64,000 nucleotides of DNA from Streptomyces rubradiris (GCF_016860525.1 NZ_BNEA01000015.1:4514001-4578000), one strand, 5' to 3'. Shown: positions 52,073 to 61,536, counted from the stretch's first letter. Notes: a model not told the origin generated them from the letters alone. Program-made: numbers and translations.

Positions 52073-52564
52073 TCAGTCCTCGGCCTTCTCGTTGCCGTCC
52101 TTCAGCTTGAAGGACCACATGCCCTTGTTCTCCTTCTCGCCCATCTGGATCGCGAGCGAGTTGGTCTCGCCCTCCGTGCCGTACTGGGCCTTGAAGAAGG
52201 CGTTGCCCGGGATCGTGCGGTACGTGTTGTGGCTGAGGTCGGTGGCCGGACGGCCGTTGACCAGGACGAACCAGCCCTCGTCCGCGATCTTCGGGTCGAC
52301 GCCGATGCGGACGGTGTCGTCCTGGCCGACCTCGATCGACTTCACGTCGTCGGTGTTCTTGACGCAGTCCTTCAGCGAGTCGGCGGACAGCTTGTCGCCG
52401 TCGTTGTAGCACAGGGCCTCGGAGTTGACCGAGTTCCCGCCGACGGTGACCGTCGCGACAGGGGTCGGCTTGTCACAGGCCGACAGGACGAGCAGTCCGG
52501 CGGAAACGGCGCCGGCAACGGCGACGGCGCGGCGGCGTCGCACAGCGGATTGCAGCGTGGTCAT
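52073..52564 (-). CDS. DUF2771 lipoprotein
   Basis: 163 residues. Signal peptide with lipobox LSAC (Cys30), then a Thr/Val/Asp-rich extracytoplasmic domain (ADEGWFVLVNGRPATDLSHNTYR) that fits DUF2771. Function unknown. It lies directly upstream of mqnB on the same strand and may be co-transcribed with mqnB and mqnD. Confidence 0.87.
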   Translation of the reverse strand: MTTLQSAVRRRRAVAVAGAVSAGLLVLSACDKPTPVATVTVGGNSVNSEALCYNDGDKLSADSLKDCVKNTDDVKSIEVGQDDTVRIGVDPKIADEGWFVLVNGRPATDLSHNTYRTIPGNAFFKAQYGTEGETNSLAIQMGEKENKGMWSFKLKDGNEKAED

Positions 52565-52655
52565 GGCCGAAGGCTATCGGGCGCCCGGAGCCGTCCGCCC
52601 ACGTGGGGTACGGCGTGCCCGGTTCGTTACGCCACGTGCGCCGGCGGCCGGTTCG

Positions 52656-54044
52656 TCAGGTCGCGCGTGCCGGGCAGCCGCCGCCCCGGGCCGAGGCGAG
52701 CAGCCCGCGCAGGGTGGTCAGCCAGCCGGCGGCCACGAAGACGGCGCCGACCAGCAGCCCCACCGTGCCGTCCAGCGGCATCACGATGCCGACCGCGCCG
52801 CCGAACACCCACGCCATCTGCAACAGCGTCTCCGAGCGGGCGAAAGCCGCGGTGCGCACCGCCTCCGGCACGTCCCGCTGGATCAGCGCGTCCAGCGCCA
52901 GCTTGCCCAGCGCCTGCGCGCACCCGGCGACCGCCGCCAGACAGGCCACCGGGAACGCCCCGAAGAACAGGCCGGCGAGCAGCGCCACGCCGAGCACCAC
53001 CGCGACGACGGTCACGATGATGATCTCCGGGGCGCGGGATCTGAGCCAGGCGCCCACGGCCGTCCCCAGCGCGTTGCCCGCGCCCGCCGCGACGCCCACG
53101 ATGCCGAGCGAGACCGCCGCGGTCTGCCCGGCCAGCGGATGCTCGCGCAGCAGGAAGGCCAGGAAGAAGATCAGGAAGCCGGACAGGCAGCGCAGGGAGG
53201 CGTTGGCGCCGAGCGCGTAGGTGACGGCGGGCCCGACCGAGCGCAGCCCCGGCCGTCTGGCCCGCTCCCCGGGCGGACGCAGGGGGCCGGAGGCGAGCAG
53301 CGCCACGTCCTCGCCCTTGGCCGAGTCCACCTTGGGCGGCAGGGAGAACGACAGAAACGTCCCGGCAGCGAAGATCACGAAGGCGCCGTACAGCGGCCAG
53401 GGGTCGCCGAGCGCGTGCAGCCCGGCCGCCACCGGAGCCGCGGCCCCGGTGGCCAGCAGTCCGGCGAGGGTGACCCGGGAGTTGGCCTTCACGAGGGAGA
53501 AGCCTCGTGGCAGCAGCCTCGGTACGACGGCGCTGCGGATGACGCCGTACGCCTTGGAGGCCACCAGTACGCCCAGCGCGGCCGGATACAGCTCCAGCGC
53601 GCCGCTCGCCACCGCCCCCGAGATGACCAGCGCGAGCAGCGCCCGGGCCAGCATCGCGCCCGCCATCGCGGCCCGCCGCCCGTGCGGCAACCGGTCCAGG
53701 AGCGGTCCGATGACGGGGGCGAGCACGGTGAACGGGGCCATGGTGATGGCGAGATACAGCGCGACCCGGCCGCGCGCCTCGTCGGTGGGCACGGAGAAGA
53801 ACACGGTCGACGCCAGCGCCACGGTGACCATGACGTCCCCGGCGCCGTTCACCGCGTGCAGTTCGATCAGCTTGCCGAGGCCCGACTCGCCCGCGCCGTG
53901 GGCGTGGGTGGCCCTGCGGATGCCGCGTGCCGTGCCGGTGACCGGGAAGCGCAGGGCACGGCCGACCGCGCGGACGGCGCCGCCCACCCGGCCCGAACCG
54001 CCGCCCCGACCACTCGCCTTGCCCGTGGCTGCCACGACGTTCAT
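52656..54044 (-). CDS. MFS transporter
   Basis: 462 residues. A basic N-terminal stretch of about 60 residues precedes 11-12 membrane helices; the LLDRLPHGRRAAM loop after helix two is the typical MFS motif. DNA-damage or drug export cannot be inferred from sequence. It is divergent from the DUF3027 gene. Confidence 0.87.
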   Translation of the reverse strand: MNVVAATGKASGRGGGSGRVGGAVRAVGRALRFPVTGTARGIRRATHAHGAGESGLGKLIELHAVNGAGDVMVTVALASTVFFSVPTDEARGRVALYLAITMAPFTVLAPVIGPLLDRLPHGRRAAMAGAMLARALLALVISGAVASGALELYPAALGVLVASKAYGVIRSAVVPRLLPRGFSLVKANSRVTLAGLLATGAAAPVAAGLHALGDPWPLYGAFVIFAAGTFLSFSLPPKVDSAKGEDVALLASGPLRPPGERARRPGLRSVGPAVTYALGANASLRCLSGFLIFFLAFLLREHPLAGQTAAVSLGIVGVAAGAGNALGTAVGAWLRSRAPEIIIVTVVAVVLGVALLAGLFFGAFPVACLAAVAGCAQALGKLALDALIQRDVPEAVRTAAFARSETLLQMAWVFGGAVGIVMPLDGTVGLLVGAVFVAAGWLTTLRGLLASARGGGCPARAT

Positions 54045-54325
54045 AGTGCCCTGGGACCGGGCCGGACAGCGCGGTACGGCACGGACGGCGGCGTACGGCG
54101 GGCAGCACGGGTGGACGGCGTGGCGCCGGATACGGTCCGGGTGGGAAAATGCACGAATCCCGCCCGGTGTAGCGTGCCTGTCTCAGCCATAACGCAGAAT
54201 GGATGGCAGAGGTGCGCCCGGGCGCGCGGATGCAGACGTCGATGCGGTCCCCAGGTCCGCTCCGTAGGCGAAACCGCCGGAGGCAGCCGCACTCGACGAG
54301 ACGGCGTAGGAGAGAAGCGATACCT

Positions 54326-55252
54326 GTGAGCGCAGCGACAACGCGAAGCCGCACCCCCGACCGCCTGTGCGCCGAGGCCGTCGACCTCGCCCGCGCCGCC
54401 GCCGAGGAGGCCGCCGCGCCCGGGGTGATCGGCGAGCACACGGGCCTGGTCTCGGAGGGTGACCGCGTTGTCACGCACTTCTTCGAGTGCAAGGAGCTGG
54501 GCTACCGGGGCTGGCGCTGGGCGGTGACGGTGGCCCGCGCCTCCCGCGCCAGGATCGTCACGCTCGACGAGGTCGTCCTCCTGCCCGGCCCCGACGCCCT
54601 CCTCGCCCCCGAGTGGGTGCCGTGGAGCGAGCGCCTGCGCCCCGGCGACCTCGGCCCCGGCGACCTGCTCCCCACCGACCAGGACGACCTGCGCCTGGAG
54701 CCGGGCTATATCGGCGAGGAGGAGCCGCCGCCCAACTCGGCGGTCTCCGAGGAGATGCGGGAACTGGCCGAGGCGGAGGACGCCGACGTCACCCCCGGCA
54801 CCCCCGCCGTCCAGCTGACGACGCCCTCGCGCGGCTCGATCGCGGCGGTCGCCGAGGAACTGGGCATGCGCCGCGCCCGCGTGCTCTCCCGCTACGGCCT
54901 GCACATCGCGGCCGACCGCTGGGAGGAGGCGTACGGCCCGAAGACCCCGATGGCCCAGGCGGCTCCGGCCACCTGCGTCAGCTGCGGCTTCCTCACCCCC
55001 ATCGGCGGCTCCCTCGGCCAGGCGTTCGGCGTGTGCGCCAACGAGTTCTCGCCGGCGGACGGCCGGGTGGTCTCCCTGGCCTACGGCTGCGGCGGCCACT
55101 CGGAGGCGGCGGTCATGCCCAAGCCCCCGCAGCCCGCCGCGCCGGTCATCGACGAGACCCGGGTCGACCCCTTCCCGCTCCGCCCGGCCCGTGACTCCGG
55201 CTCGGTCCCGGAGACCGGCGACGACGAGACGGCGGAGCTGGGCCACTCCTGA
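54326..55252 (+). CDS. DUF3027 protein
   Basis: 308 residues from GTG 54326, with AGGAGAG upstream. It contains the DUF3027 marks: HFFECKELGYRGWRWAVTVARA, LLPGPDALLAPEWVPWSERL and a C-terminal CVSCGFLTPIGGSLGQAFGVCANEFSP zinc-like site. An ELGMRRARVLSRYGLH segment resembles a helix-turn-helix. Conserved in actinobacteria, function unknown. Confidence 0.92.
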   Translation: MSAATTRSRTPDRLCAEAVDLARAAAEEAAAPGVIGEHTGLVSEGDRVVTHFFECKELGYRGWRWAVTVARASRARIVTLDEVVLLPGPDALLAPEWVPWSERLRPGDLGPGDLLPTDQDDLRLEPGYIGEEEPPPNSAVSEEMRELAEAEDADVTPGTPAVQLTTPSRGSIAAVAEELGMRRARVLSRYGLHIAADRWEEAYGPKTPMAQAAPATCVSCGFLTPIGGSLGQAFGVCANEFSPADGRVVSLAYGCGGHSEAAVMPKPPQPAAPVIDETRVDPFPLRPARDSGSVPETGDDETAELGHS

Positions 55253-56151
55253 ACGGCGGCCTCCGCTGCCAGACTGCCCCGGTGATCATCAGAACGGCGC
55301 AGGAACAGGACCTTCCCGGCTTCCTCGGGCTGGCGTCCCAGGTGGAGCACTGGTTCGGGCCCATGGTGGCGGACCCCGGCTTCACCCGGGCGGTACGGCA
55401 GAGCATCGGTACCGGTACGGCGCTGGTGGCGTCGGAGGAGTCCTCCTCCGGCCTCCTCGGCGCCGTCCTCTTCGGTGCCGCTCCGCCGGTCCACCACGTG
55501 CACTGGCTGGTCGTCACGGACGGGGCGCGGGGGCGGGGCGTCGGGAGCGCGCTGCTGTCGGACGCGTTCCGCAGATGGGTCCGCGGTCCGGCCACCGTGG
55601 AGGTGGTCACGTTCGGCGCGGACCACCCCGGTGCGGTGGCCAGTGGGGCGCGCGTGTTCTACGAGCGCCTCGGCTTCACCCCGGCCGAGCCGGCGGCCCC
55701 CGGCCCGGAAGGCGGCTCCCGGCAGGTCTACCGCCGCCACGTCCCCTGAGCCGACCCGCACCTCGGCCCATACGGTCTTGCGTGGCGCGGGCCCCGGCGC
55801 GGTACCCCAGCGGTCCGCGAAGGCGTCGACGAGCAGCAGCCCGCGTCCGGAGTCGGCGTCCGGCGCGGGGCGGACCCGCTCCGGCAGCCGGTCACCCCGC
55901 GTGTCGGTCACCTCGATCCGCAGCACGTCCCCTACGGGGTACAGCGTCAGCCGGAAGTCCCGCCCGGCCGCGCGGCCGTGGACGACGGCGTTGGCGGCCA
56001 GCTCCGCGACGATCAGGGCGGCGGGGTCCATGGGCAGTCCCCAGGAGCGGAGTTGCTCCGTGGCGAGGAGGCGGGCGAGCCGGGCCCCTCGCGGGGTGGG
56101 GGACAGCTGTATCGAGAAGTTCGGGGCAGGGGTGGGGGGTTCGCGGTTCAC
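55081..56151 (-). CDS. HATPase anti-sigma-kinase-like protein, ORF without a stop at its domain end
   Basis: 356 residues as read. The first 135 are a complete RsbW-type ATP-binding domain: ELAANAVVHGRA (N box), VTDTRGDRLPE (G1), GRGLLLVDAFADRWG (G2) and KTVWAEV. Related Streptomyces proteins end about there, near 55741. Here the frame stays open another 660 bp, antisense to the GNAT gene and the end of DUF3027. A one-base shift after GTGCGGGTC would meet a TAG at once. Either the long tail is made, or a stop was lost. GTG start. Regulates sigma factors in the family. Confidence 0.6.
   Translation of the reverse strand: MNREPPTPAPNFSIQLSPTPRGARLARLLATEQLRSWGLPMDPAALIVAELAANAVVHGRAAGRDFRLTLYPVGDVLRIEVTDTRGDRLPERVRPAPDADSGRGLLLVDAFADRWGTAPGPAPRKTVWAEVRVGSGDVAAVDLPGAAFRAGGRRLGRGEAEALVEHARPTGHRTGVVRAERDHLHGGRTADPSAERVRQQRAPDAPPPRPVRDDQPVHVVDRRSGTEEDGAEEAGGGLLRRHQRRTGTDALPYRPGEAGVRHHGPEPVLHLGRQPEEAGKVLFLRRSDDHRGSLAAEAAVQEWPSSAVSSSPVSGTEPESRAGRSGKGSTRVSSMTGAAGCGGLGMTAASEWPPQP
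55282..55749 (+). CDS. GNAT-family N-acetyltransferase
   Basis: 155 residues, GTG start. The acetyl-CoA loop is LVVTDGARGRGVGSALLSDAF, and the end is ARVFYERLGFTPAEP. Acceptor unknown. The ATPase ORF on the other strand runs through the whole of this gene. Confidence 0.87.
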   Translation: MIIRTAQEQDLPGFLGLASQVEHWFGPMVADPGFTRAVRQSIGTGTALVASEESSSGLLGAVLFGAAPPVHHVHWLVVTDGARGRGVGSALLSDAFRRWVRGPATVEVVTFGADHPGAVASGARVFYERLGFTPAEPAAPGPEGGSRQVYRRHVP

Positions 56152-56272
56152 GTACTCAGCGTGTCCGTTTTCGACGCTGCTGAAGAGTGACGGAGCGGTT
56201 GCGTAGAGTCACTGTCCGCGCATGTCCGGTGGTGTCCGGGAGTCGGGGTCGTATACGGACCGGTGTTGCCAT

Positions 56273-56420
56273 GGTTGCCGTGGGGCCGCCCGCTTCTCGG
56301 CGATTGTCGTGCCTCCGCGAGCTGAGTCAAGGGCGCGTTCCGCGTCGCCTTCGGCGATGGGCCTTCGGCCCACCCTTGACACACCTCGCTCCAGCACGGG
56401 GGAGAAGCGAGCGGGCGGCC
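56273..56420. repeat. Left arm of composite element B
   Basis: Starts GGTTGCCGTGGGGCCGC, ends GCGGGCGGCC. The TCAAGGG/CCCTTGA stem and both TTC-loop hairpins seen in copy A are present. Inverted partner at 57144-57290. Confidence 0.85.
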
Positions 56421-56560
56421 AGGGGAAAGTGGCCGGCTGGACTTGGTTGGGCCCTGCGGTGGGCTGCGTTCGCATCGTGGGTCGGGGATGCGCGCTCGCG
56501 CCTCGCCTGCACGCCGGGTGTGTTTGGCGGCTTGCGGGTTGGTGGGTGGTGTGTGGTGGC

Positions 56561-56705
56561 GCCGGGGGTGATGGGGGTGACGGGTGATCGGTGGGGAGTG
56601 ATGGGTGACGGGTGAGTGGTGGGTGATGGGTGGGGAGTGATGGGTGACGGGTGGGTGCTGGGTGCTGGGTGCTGGGTGGTGGGGTGGTGGGTCTGGGGGT
56701 GGGTT
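56561..56705 (+). repeat. G-rich minisatellite in element B
   Basis: About 145 bp of G-runs separated by T/A (GGGTGATGGG, GGGTGACGGG, GGGTGCTGGG repeats). The strand could form G-quadruplexes. Copy A holds a 60-bp version at 24431-24490. Confidence 0.8.
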
Positions 56706-56841
56706 GTTTTGGACTGCTTGTCCATAACTAGGTCCCCTGTCCCTCGCCTCCTCGCTCCTCGCGTATCTGGGCTGTTGTGGCGGTAGCTGTCGTCCGCCGC
56801 CCCGGTTCGCGAGATGGCCGCTCGCCCGCAGGGTCCGCCCG

Positions 56842-57086
56842 CCGGGCCGCAAGCCGCCGAACCGACCCGGCGTGCAGGCGAGACGCGATCGCGTGCTCAC
56901 CACAGGGCCTGAGGCCGCTTGACCGGCCCGGCGTGCAGGCGAGACGCGATCGCGTGCTCACCACCGGGCCTGAGGCCGCTTGACCGGCCCGGCGTGCTGG
57001 CGAGACGCGACCGCGCACCCGCCACCGGGCCGCAAGCCGCTGAGACCGCCCGGCGTGCTGGTGAGGTGCGGGTGCGTGGCCCTGCC
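56842..57086 (+). repeat. Four tandem 61-bp units in element B
   Basis: Units begin at about 56842, 56903, 56964 and 57025, each with CCGGGCCGCAAGCCGC or CAGGGCCTGAGGCCGC followed by CCCGGCGTGCAGGCGAG and GCGATCGCG-like sequence. Copy A has two units (24627-24750). A single reverse copy lies left of the core in both elements. Confidence 0.85.
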
Positions 57087-57479
57087 GACGGGGCCTTGTA
57101 GCCCACCCTTGGGTCCGGTGCCGGGGTGGGCCACTGTTCTTTCGGCCGCTCGCTCGCTTCTTCCCCGGGCTGGAGCGAGGTGTGTCAAGGGTGGCCCGGA
57201 GGGCCATCGGCGCAGCCGACGCGGGACGCGCCCTTGACTCGCCTCGTGGAAGCCCGACACTGGCCGGGAAGCGAGCGGCCCGACGGCCACGCCACCACAC
57301 CGCCCACTCCGACTCCCCCCGAGCACCCCGACCGACCTCACCCCTCAAGCGGCCGGCCTCCGACCTCAGACCTCCGCCCTCCGACCCCGACCTGGACCTC
57401 GTCCCTCCGCTCACTCCCCTTCGGCCCCCAACCCCTCCGCGCTGTACCTTCGTCCTCACGCGGAGGATGGAGAGTGATC

Positions 57480-60400
57480 GTGAGCAAGTTCGTGCGGCCG
57501 GCGGTGGAGGGGGCCGATCCGTTCGGGACGGCCCGGCTGCGGCGCGGGGTCCTCGACGCCTGGGCGACCAGTCCCGCCCGGTTCCGGGAGGACGCCAACG
57601 CCGAGGAGGATCTCGTCCTCGGCGGTTACCGGGACCGGCTCGTCGTCGAGTTGGCGCAGAACGCCGCCGACGCCGCCGCGCGCGCCGGGACGGCCGGGCG
57701 GCTCCGGCTCACCCTCCGCGACGGCGTGCTCGTGGCCGCGAACACCGGCGCCCCCCTGGACGCGGCCGGTGTCGAGTCCCTGTCCACGCTGCGCGCCTCC
57801 GCGAAACGTGGCGCCGAGGACACGCATGCCGCCGTCGGCCGGTTCGGGGTCGGTTTCGCCGCCGTACTCGCCGTCACCGACGAACCGGCGATCGTCGGCC
57901 GGCACGGAGGCGTGCGCTGGTCCCTCGCCGAGGCCCGGGAGCTGGCCGCCGAGGTCGCCCGGCACAGCCCCGGACTGGGTGACGAGGTGCGCCGCCGGCA
58001 GGGCCACGTGCCCCTGCTGCGGCTGCCGTTCGCCGCCGAGGGCACCGCCCCCGAGCCGTACGACACCGCCGTCATCCTGCCCCTGCGCGACGCCGCCGCC
58101 GCCGATCTCGCCGAGCGGCTGCTCGCCGGGGTGGACGACGCCCTGCTGCTCGCCCTGCCGGGGCTGACGGAGGTCGTCGTGGAGATCGAGGGGCAGGAGC
58201 CGCGCACCCTCGGCCGCCGTACCGACGGTGCCTTCACGGTCGTGGAGGACTCCCGGGACGGCGTCACCCACTGGCGTACCGCGTCCGCGCACGGGCCGCT
58301 GACCCCCGACCTGCTCGCCGACCGGCCCGTGGAGGAGCGGTTGCGCCCCCACTGGTCGGTGACCTGGGCCGTACCCGTGGACACGTACGGTGCCCCGGCC
58401 CGGCCCCGTACCAGCCCGGTCGTGCACGCGCCGACCCCGAGCGACGAGCCGCTGGGCGTGCCCGCGCTGCTCATCGCCTCCTTCCCACTGGACACCACCC
58501 GCCGGCACGCGGCGCCCGGACCGCTCACCGACTTCCTGGTACAGCGCGCGGCCGACGCCTACGCCGCCCTGCTCGCGGAGTGGCGGCCGGTCGGGGAGGG
58601 GATCATCGACCTCGTGCCCGGGCCGCTCGGCAAGGGCGCGCTGGACGGGGCGCTGCGGCAGGCCGTGCTGGAGCGGCTGCCGCGCACCGCCTTCCTGCCG
58701 CCGGCCGTCGCGCCGAAGGGCGACGAGGAGCTGCCGGAGGCGCTGCGCCCCCGGGACGCCGAGGTCGTGGAGGGCGCCGGCGCCGACACCGTACGGGTGC
58801 TGGCCGAGGTGCTGCCCACCCTGCTGCCGGCGGGGCTGGAGCGCCGCGCCGAGCTGCGCACCCTCGGTGTCGCCCGGCTGCCGCTCGCCGACGCCGTCGA
58901 CCGGCTCGCCGGGCTGGAGAAGGAGCCGCAGTGGTGGCGGCGGCTGTACGACAGCCTCGCCGGGGTCGACCCGGAGCGGCTGTCCGGGCTGCCGGTGCCG
59001 CTGGCCGACAACAGGACCACCATCGGCCCCCGGCAGGTGCTGCTGCCCACCCCGGACGCCGCCCGGATCGACCCGGACGTGCTCGGGCGGCTCGGGCTGA
59101 AGGTCGCCCACCCGGACGCCGCGCACCCGCTGCTGGAGAAGCTGGGCGCGCTGCCCGCGACCCCCCGCGCGGTGCTGACCACCCCGCAGGTGCGGGCCGC
59201 CGTGGCGGGCTCCCTGGACGAGGACGGCGGTTTGGTCTGGGAGGAGGACGCGCCGGACGCCGAGGAACTGGCCGAGACCGTGCTCGGCCTGGTCCGTGAC
59301 GCGGGGCTGGAGCCGGGCGACGAGCCCTGGCTGGGTGCGCTCGCGCTGCCCGACGAGGACGGTGAGCTCGCGCCCGCCGGTGAACTGGTGTTTCCCGGCA
59401 GCCCCTTCGCCCGGGTCATCCGGGAGGGGGAACTGGCGGCGGTGGATGCGGAGTTGGCCGAGCGGTGGGGCGAGCAGCCGCTCACCGCGTGCGGCGTGCT
59501 GGCGGACTTCGCGCTGGTCCGCGCCACCGACGTCGTCCTCGACCCGGACGAACTGGAGCCCCGCGATAGCGACTTCGCCGAGCCCGACGACGCCGGGCTG
59601 CTGGACGCCGTGGACGTGTGGTGCGAGGACATCCTCGACCGGTTCCCGGACAGCCCGGTGCCGCCCGTCGCCACCGAACTCGTCGCCGTACGCGACCTGG
59701 AGCTCGTGGACGACGACCACTGGCCGGAGGCGCTCGCCCTGCTGGCCCGGCCGCCGCTGCGGGACGCCCTGACCCAGCCTGTGCGCGTCCTGCTGCCCGA
59801 CGGCACCCACGAGGCCGTGCGGCCGTACACCGCGTGGTGGCTGCGCGGGCACCCGGTGCTCGACGGGCGGCGCCCGGCCGGGCTGCTCGCGGCCGGCGGG
59901 GACCCGCTGCTGCGCGGGCTGTACGACGAGGCGGACGCGACCGGGTTCGAGGACGAGCAGGTGCTGCGGGCGCTCGGGGTGCGCACCTCCGTGGGCGCGC
60001 TGCTGGACGAGCCCGGCGGCGCGGCCGAGCTCCTGGACCGGCTCGCCGACCCGGAGCGCCCGGTCACGCCCGCCCAACTGCACGGCCTGTACAGCGCGTT
60101 GGCGGAGCTGGAGCCCGAGCGGGTGACCCTGCCGGACGAGCTGCGGGCCGTGGTCGACGGGCGCGTGGAGGTCGTGGACGCCACCTCGGCCGTGGTCGTC
60201 GACTCCCCGGACCTGCTGCCGTTCACCTCCGGGGTGCCGCTGCTGCCGGTGCGGCCCGCGCGCGCCGCCGAGCTGGCCGAGCTGTTCCAGGTGCGCCGGC
60301 TGAGCGAGTCCGTCACCGGCGAGGTGCACTCCGAGGGGGCCGAGCACGATGTGCCGGAGTCGGTGCGGGTGCTGCTCGGGCCGCGCACGCCCGCGGCCTA

Positions 60401-60608
60401 CGTCGAGCACGAGGAACTCGTCGTGGACGGCGTGGAGATCGACTGGCGGCTGACCGACGACGGCGTGCTGCACGCGGCCACCCTGGAGGGGGTCGCGGCG
60501 GGGCTGGCCTGGGCGGCGGGGCAGTGGCCGCGCCGGTTCGAGGTGGCCGCGCTGCTGGAGGACCCGTCGCGCACGGAGGAACTGGCCCGGGACCGGTGGT
60601 TCGACTGA
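57480..60608 (+). CDS. Large sacsin-type ATP-binding-domain protein
   Basis: 1042 residues from GTG 57480; GTG 57474 is equally near a GGAGGATGGAGA site. The N-terminal 250 residues form an Hsp90/sacsin-like ATP fold: YRDRLVVELAQNAADAAARAG (N box), VAANTGAPLDAAG (DxGxG-like loop changed to NTGAP) and VGRFGVGFAAVL (lid glycines). The rest is Leu/Asp/Glu-rich with no known domain and few lysines. Homologs are widespread in Streptomyces as large HATPase proteins of unknown function; a chaperone-like role is inferred. Confidence 0.88.
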   Translation: MSKFVRPAVEGADPFGTARLRRGVLDAWATSPARFREDANAEEDLVLGGYRDRLVVELAQNAADAAARAGTAGRLRLTLRDGVLVAANTGAPLDAAGVESLSTLRASAKRGAEDTHAAVGRFGVGFAAVLAVTDEPAIVGRHGGVRWSLAEARELAAEVARHSPGLGDEVRRRQGHVPLLRLPFAAEGTAPEPYDTAVILPLRDAAAADLAERLLAGVDDALLLALPGLTEVVVEIEGQEPRTLGRRTDGAFTVVEDSRDGVTHWRTASAHGPLTPDLLADRPVEERLRPHWSVTWAVPVDTYGAPARPRTSPVVHAPTPSDEPLGVPALLIASFPLDTTRRHAAPGPLTDFLVQRAADAYAALLAEWRPVGEGIIDLVPGPLGKGALDGALRQAVLERLPRTAFLPPAVAPKGDEELPEALRPRDAEVVEGAGADTVRVLAEVLPTLLPAGLERRAELRTLGVARLPLADAVDRLAGLEKEPQWWRRLYDSLAGVDPERLSGLPVPLADNRTTIGPRQVLLPTPDAARIDPDVLGRLGLKVAHPDAAHPLLEKLGALPATPRAVLTTPQVRAAVAGSLDEDGGLVWEEDAPDAEELAETVLGLVRDAGLEPGDEPWLGALALPDEDGELAPAGELVFPGSPFARVIREGELAAVDAELAERWGEQPLTACGVLADFALVRATDVVLDPDELEPRDSDFAEPDDAGLLDAVDVWCEDILDRFPDSPVPPVATELVAVRDLELVDDDHWPEALALLARPPLRDALTQPVRVLLPDGTHEAVRPYTAWWLRGHPVLDGRRPAGLLAAGGDPLLRGLYDEADATGFEDEQVLRALGVRTSVGALLDEPGGAAELLDRLADPERPVTPAQLHGLYSALAELEPERVTLPDELRAVVDGRVEVVDATSAVVVDSPDLLPFTSGVPLLPVRPARAAELAELFQVRRLSESVTGEVHSEGAEHDVPESVRVLLGPRTPAAYVEHEELVVDGVEIDWRLTDDGVLHAATLEGVAAGLAWAAGQWPRRFEVAALLEDPSRTEELARDRWFD

Positions 60609-60733
60609 CCCCCGGAGTGGCCCTGTCCATCGAGTCCACGAAAATTTCACATCACTAGTACAACCTTTCACATCCACCCCGGGTCAGATCAGCGGAGTCA
60701 TCCCGACTCCCTGATCTGAACGTGGGGAAACAC

Positions 60734-61492
60734 ATGCGCATCCGTGCCTCTGTCGCCGTCGTGAGCGGCGCTCTGGCCCTGTCCGCCCTCGCCGTGCCGG
60801 CCGCCCAGGCCGACATCGGTGTCGGCAACGTCAAGATCACCAAGGTGGTCGTGGACGGCGACAACAAGGTGCAGATCGGTACCTCCGGCGCGGTGACCGT
60901 CAAGGTCAGCGTGACCGCGACGGACAACTCGGGCATCAAGGGCGCCGACGCGTTCGACCTCTTCGGTCCGGGCTACGGCATCGAGACCACCGGCAAGCCC
61001 GCCTGCACCAAGGTCAACGCCACGACCTCCACCTGCACCGCCTCGGTGAAGATCGACCCGAGGACGGACTACCTCAGCAACAAGAACGCCGGTACCTGGT
61101 ACGTGGACGCGATGGTCGAGGCCAAGGACGGCGACTTCATCTGGAAGGAGAAGGCCGGCTCCTTCTCCTTCCAGCGCGCCGCCAAGCTGACCGCCAACGC
61201 CACCCCGGAGCCGGTGAAGAAGGGCAAGACGATCACCGTCACCGGTGCGCTCACCCGCGCCGACTGGGAGTCGCTGAAGTACGCCGGTTACGGCTCGCAG
61301 TCCGTGAAGCTCCAGTACAGCAAGAAGAGCACCACCGGCTACACCACGGTCAAGACCGTCAAGGCCGACTCCAAGGGCAACCTGAAGACGACGGTCAAGG
61401 CCTCGGCCGACGGTTACTACCGCTTCTCCTACGCGGGCAACTCCGCCACCGCCGCGGTCAACTCCGCCGCCGACTTCATCGACGTGAAGTAA
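60734..61492 (+). CDS. Secreted protein, copy 1 of a tandem paralog pair
   Basis: 252 residues. Signal peptide MRIRASVAVVSGALALSALAVPAAQA with AQA cleavage. The mature part is Thr/Lys/Val-rich with one Cys pair (KPACTKV, STCTASV) and two immunoglobulin-like beta modules; the second begins at RAAKLTANATPEPVKKGKTITVTG. Family unknown. Located in the envelope or medium. The next gene is a paralog about 200 bp away. Confidence 0.82.
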   Translation: MRIRASVAVVSGALALSALAVPAAQADIGVGNVKITKVVVDGDNKVQIGTSGAVTVKVSVTATDNSGIKGADAFDLFGPGYGIETTGKPACTKVNATTSTCTASVKIDPRTDYLSNKNAGTWYVDAMVEAKDGDFIWKEKAGSFSFQRAAKLTANATPEPVKKGKTITVTGALTRADWESLKYAGYGSQSVKLQYSKKSTTGYTTVKTVKADSKGNLKTTVKASADGYYRFSYAGNSATAAVNSAADFIDVK

Positions 61493-61503
61493 GTCGCCGG
61501 TGT

Positions 61504-61536
61504 CCCCGGGCCCGGACAGCGGTTCCGGGCCCGGGG
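61504..61536. terminator. Hairpin after the first secreted paralog
   Basis: 13-bp arms (CCCCGGGCCCGGA at 61504-61516, complement at 61524-61536), 7-base loop, 11 bases after the stop. No U-tract. Confidence 0.8.

Larger units (their letters stand above)
56260..57290. mobile_element. Composite inverted-repeat element, copy B (1031 bp)
   Basis: Second copy of the element at 24134-24954, same orientation. Arms at 56273-56420 and 57144-57290; the same 40-bp core at 56706-56745. It is longer because the G-rich tract is expanded (56561-56705, about 145 bp versus 60) and the tandem unit occurs four times (56842-57086) instead of twice. Here it lies in a divergent gap, between the GTG of the HATPase gene (56151) and the ATPase gene start (57480), so it is not simply a terminator. 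Confidence 0.75.

Noticed and set aside
52627..54492. Longer minus-strand frame covering the MFS gene.
   Set aside because: Different frame from the transporter; Arg/Gly/Ala-rich product without membrane helices.
57126..57479. N-terminal extension of the large ATPase into the composite element.
   Set aside because: That part overlaps the right arm of the repeat and lacks homology; the ribosome-binding site and typical MSKFVRPAVEG start lie at 57474-57480.
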